NCBI GenBank assembly: GCA_910586035.1
Contig: CAJUHT010000005.1
Span: 45,902 to 109,901, forward strand
From: an uncultured Christensenella sp.
Lineage (GTDB): Bacteria > Bacillota > Clostridia > Christensenellales > Borkfalkiaceae
Reading direction: 5' to 3'
Length of the DNA: 64,000 nucleotides
Part shown: positions 61,669 to 64,000 of the stretch, in pieces
How positions within the stretch are numbered: the first letter of the stretch is position 1
How the letters are laid out: each line of letters opens with the position of its first letter
Position numbers and translations under genes: made by a program
Notes under the pieces: model-generated
The model's database searches: none
Told to the model about the DNA's origin: nothing
What the model saw: the letters and a program-made list of their open reading frames with translations, nothing else

Positions 61669-62964
61669 ATGTTGTTAAATTTTTCATTTTCTAACTTTCG
61701 TTCATTTAAAGACGAATCAAGTTTAAATTTGGTTCCTGCTAATATTAAAGAAATACCCTATAGCATTTTGACGCAGAAAGCGGATAAACAGTATAAGGGA
61801 CTTTGCTCTTCTGTTATATATGGTGCAAATGCTAATGGAAAAAGTAACGCGTTACTGGCAATTGAATTTTTTCAAGGTTTGATTATAAGCGGAAATATAA
61901 ACCCTCAGCGTTGTATGCCTATTCCGCTTGCGCCTAATTTTCACAATCAAAATGTCAAACCAATTAGTTTTAGTATTAAGTTTGTACACAAAAAACATTT
62001 AATTGATTACACAATTGCTATAGGAGGTGTATCGTTTTTAGGTGATTTAAAAGATGCATATATCGAGTATGAGGTTTTATCTGTTAATTCAAAACCTCAG
62101 TTTAAGCGTGTAAAGCAAAAGATAGACGTTTATTATGAAAATACTAAACTTATTGATAGCGCGAACATAAATATTTTCGAAATGCAGGCAACGGAAAGTT
62201 TATTGAAAGATGAATTGTTTCTGACAAATGGCTATAAGACATTAGTAAATAAAGATATTTATTCTATAATTTTGGATTGGTTTCAAACTAAGTTAATAGT
62301 TGTGCGCAATGTTAGTTACGTCTCGTCTGCACCGAAATTTGACTATGATATTATAAGTGAAAAAAACGAGGGCGGTGTTTTGTTGTCTGATGAAATAATC
62401 AACAAGATTGCTAAAGCCGCCGGAATAGATACTACTGAAATTCATTTTGAAAAATCAGATAAAGAAGCAAAACCTCAGGCTGTTTCGTTTATTGACGGTA
62501 AAGGAGTTGTTGCTCGTTTTATAGAATCTGCGGGAACAATGAAAATAATAAATTTCATTCCTTTGGTCATTTCTGTATTGGTTAATGGTGGCACGTTGAT
62601 TGTTGACGAATTAGATTCGTCATTGCATCCGTCGGCAGTTTTTAGTATCGTTAATGCTTTCCACAATGATGAATTAAACGTTAAGCAGGCTCAATTGATT
62701 TTTACGTCTCATAATCCTATATATCAAAAGGCTAAAATTTTTAGGAGAGATGAAATTAAATTTATAGAGCGTGAAGATGGTGCAAGTACTATATATAATC
62801 TTTCAGATTTTGGTACGTCAGGCGAGAATGGAGTAAAAAATTCTACGGATATTATGAAGAACTACCTCAACGGTAGTTACGGTGCAATTAAATTTGTAGA
62901 TTTTAGTGATGTCATTCGCGAGGCTATTGAATTTAACCTCAATAATTCAGGAGATAATGAATGA
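61669..62964 (+). CDS. rloA: RloA-like AAA (ABC-type) ATPase
   Basis: A 431-residue ATPase of the AAA_15/AAA_21 group. The N-terminus 'LLNFSFSNFRSFKDESSLNL' is typical of OLD/RecF-like ATPases, Walker A GANANGKS is at 52-59, and Walker B 'LIVDELDSSLHP' has D313-E314, with 'FTSHNPIY' as the switch region. The start is the ATG at 61669 behind GGGGTGG, not the in-frame ATG 30 bases upstream. It overlaps the RloB-like gene by 4 bases. Together they form a pair known from restriction-modification loci and defence islands; the ATPase likely senses infection or DNA ends (inference). Confidence 0.85.
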   Translation: MLLNFSFSNFRSFKDESSLNLVPANIKEIPYSILTQKADKQYKGLCSSVIYGANANGKSNALLAIEFFQGLIISGNINPQRCMPIPLAPNFHNQNVKPISFSIKFVHKKHLIDYTIAIGGVSFLGDLKDAYIEYEVLSVNSKPQFKRVKQKIDVYYENTKLIDSANINIFEMQATESLLKDELFLTNGYKTLVNKDIYSIILDWFQTKLIVVRNVSYVSSAPKFDYDIISEKNEGGVLLSDEIINKIAKAAGIDTTEIHFEKSDKEAKPQAVSFIDGKGVVARFIESAGTMKIINFIPLVISVLVNGGTLIVDELDSSLHPSAVFSIVNAFHNDELNVKQAQLIFTSHNPIYQKAKIFRRDEIKFIEREDGASTIYNLSDFGTSGENGVKNSTDIMKNYLNGSYGAIKFVDFSDVIREAIEFNLNNSGDNE

Positions 62965-63629
62965 GTTACTTAAATTATTATATCTCCTGTGAGGGGGAAA
63001 CTGAAAAGTGGTATTTTGAGTGGCTACAGACTCAGATTAACAATGATACGCGAACTAAATGCAAAGTCAATCTTAATCCGCATAAAGGCAGAACTCCGAC
63101 GGATTATGCAAAGTCAATACGTGGAGTCTATGCGGCTAAATCAGGACGTTGTAAGTCTTTTTATCGTGTCCAAGATATAGAAGATTATAGTGACTACCAT
63201 ATTAATAAATTGCATGAGTTGTGTGAAAATACCAAAAAAGCTCGTAGTATAACAAAGAATTGTAAGTTTGCTATTGCCTATTCAAATTTTACTTTTGAAG
63301 TTTGGATTATAGCGCATAAGTCGCAAGTCCCCACGGTTATTGATAGAATTAAGTACTATGAACATATAAATCGTGCTTATGGTTTCAAGTTTAAAGATAA
63401 CAACGAATACAAGAAAGAAGTTAATTTTAAAAAGCTTTTAGACTTGTTAACACTCGATGATGTTATAAAACACGCGTTGCCGGAGTGTGATAGAATAAGA
63501 GAAGATAATGAGGAATTCTATAAAAATTGTGAACGGCAGTATAAGGGGTTGACATATTATCTACATAATCCTGATACAAACATCGACGTATTAATTCGCG
63601 GTATTTTACATGACGCAGGAATTATTTAA
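62961..63629 (+). CDS. rloB: RloB-like protein (probable TOPRIM-type effector)
   Basis: A 222-residue protein starting 'YYISCEGETEKWYFEWLQ', the family's ExxTE-type acidic opening, with later 'FYRVQDIEDY' (acidic pair) and 'FAIAYSNFTFEVWIIAHKS', all features of RloB/TOPRIM-like nucleases. The partner ATPase gene overlaps it, as in other RloAB pairs. Cleavage of nucleic acid upon ATPase activation is the expected role by analogy to OLD and GajA-type systems, but is not demonstrated for RloB. Confidence 0.82.
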   Translation: MSYLNYYISCEGETEKWYFEWLQTQINNDTRTKCKVNLNPHKGRTPTDYAKSIRGVYAAKSGRCKSFYRVQDIEDYSDYHINKLHELCENTKKARSITKNCKFAIAYSNFTFEVWIIAHKSQVPTVIDRIKYYEHINRAYGFKFKDNNEYKKEVNFKKLLDLLTLDDVIKHALPECDRIREDNEEFYKNCERQYKGLTYYLHNPDTNIDVLIRGILHDAGII

Positions 63630-63673
63630 AGAATACATTATACATCACTTACTTACCTAATGAGGAGAGCGAT

Positions 63674-64000
63674 ATGAATATTACTTTTATGATTGGTAAT
63701 GGTTTTGATTTAAATTTAGGTTTATCAACAAGATATTTAGATTTTATTAATGTTTATCGAAATATACAAGAGCAAGATAATGCAATAATAGAAAAATTTA
63801 AAGAAGAAATCATAGAGAGCGATATTCCGCTTTGGTCTAATGCGGAACTTGCTTTTGGTAAGCAGACGTCATTGTTGAATGAAAATTTTACTGTTGTGGA
63901 TTATTGTAGATGTCATAGTCATTTTTGTAGGTCCCTTGCTAATTACCTTAGGGAAGAGCAAAAGAAATTAGTGTTAAGTAAAGAGGATAGCTCTGTCATA
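63674..64000 (+). CDS. AbiH-like abortive infection protein, 5' part (runs off the window)
   Basis: The frame from ATG 63674, behind GAGGAG, is open to the last base (109 codons). It begins 'MNITFMIGNGFDLNLGLSTRYLDFI', which fits AbiH proteins: an N-terminal 'IGNGFDLxxGLxTxYxDF' Rossmann-like motif, then 'LWSNAELAFGK' matching their W-x-x-E pattern. AbiH was found as a lactococcal phage-resistance protein; mechanism is unclear. It lies 44 bases after the RloB-like gene and probably belongs to the same operon. The C-terminal two thirds are outside the window. Confidence 0.75.
   Translation, partial: MNITFMIGNGFDLNLGLSTRYLDFINVYRNIQEQDNAIIEKFKEEIIESDIPLWSNAELAFGKQTSLLNENFTVVDYCRCHSHFCRSLANYLREEQKKLVLSKEDSSVI

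Overview
The window reads as a chromosomal segment of an anaerobic, Gram-positive-type Bacillota, most likely an uncultured gut Clostridia lineage. The evidence is the many lipobox lipoproteins without outer-membrane genes, consensus TTGACA-17-TATAAT promoters, strong GGAGG-type ribosome binding sites, an Opp oligopeptide permease, a K+-type membrane pyrophosphatase and BspA-like leucine-rich surface protein. A Christensenellales/Borkfalkiaceae-like origin is only a guess. No rRNA, tRNA or CRISPR array was seen.

Bases 1-47,121 look like core genome of moderately high G+C. Region A (1-18,611, + strand): end of a repetitive surface protein, a 2,515-residue subtilisin/LRR envelope protease, a lipoprotein, and a full oppABCDF set plus a small membrane protein. 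This resembles a protein-degradation and peptide-uptake operon. Region B (18,689-26,551): a cysteine desulfidase-family gene, then an extracytoplasmic thiol-redox cluster: a membrane protein ending in CTEC, an NapH-like ferredoxin fused to two thioredoxin-like domains, a small lipoprotein and a TlpA lipoprotein. Region C (26,743-47,121): housekeeping and metabolic genes, namely asparaginase, Fe-type alcohol dehydrogenase, YitT, MATE, polysaccharide deacetylase, KduD-like SDR, GltD-like oxidoreductase, HIT protein, a lipoprotein, HppA, an HtrA-like protease, TrpS, DUF5685, J-like proteins (one intact, one frameshifted) and RlmD.

From 47,122 to the window end the sequence becomes visibly AT-rich and accessory. 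It is a defence island with three modules. (1) A phosphoribosyltransferase - DprA/SLOG-like - HAD hydrolase cassette, preceded by a leader with competing hairpins and a nine-G ribosome binding site; this is my best candidate for a poorly described system. (2) An AAA ATPase plus subtilisin-like protease pair matching the IetAS type. (3) RloA-like ATPase, RloB-like protein and the start of an AbiH-like gene at the right edge. Between them sit an XRE regulator with palindromic operators, a divergent four-gene surface operon (two InlB-repeat lipoproteins, a Fn3-like lipoprotein, an HExxH membrane protein) and a decayed large serine recombinase, which suggests that the island arrived on an integrative element.

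All calls rest on reading the sequence and on recalled family features; no database search was possible. Base-composition statements are by eye.
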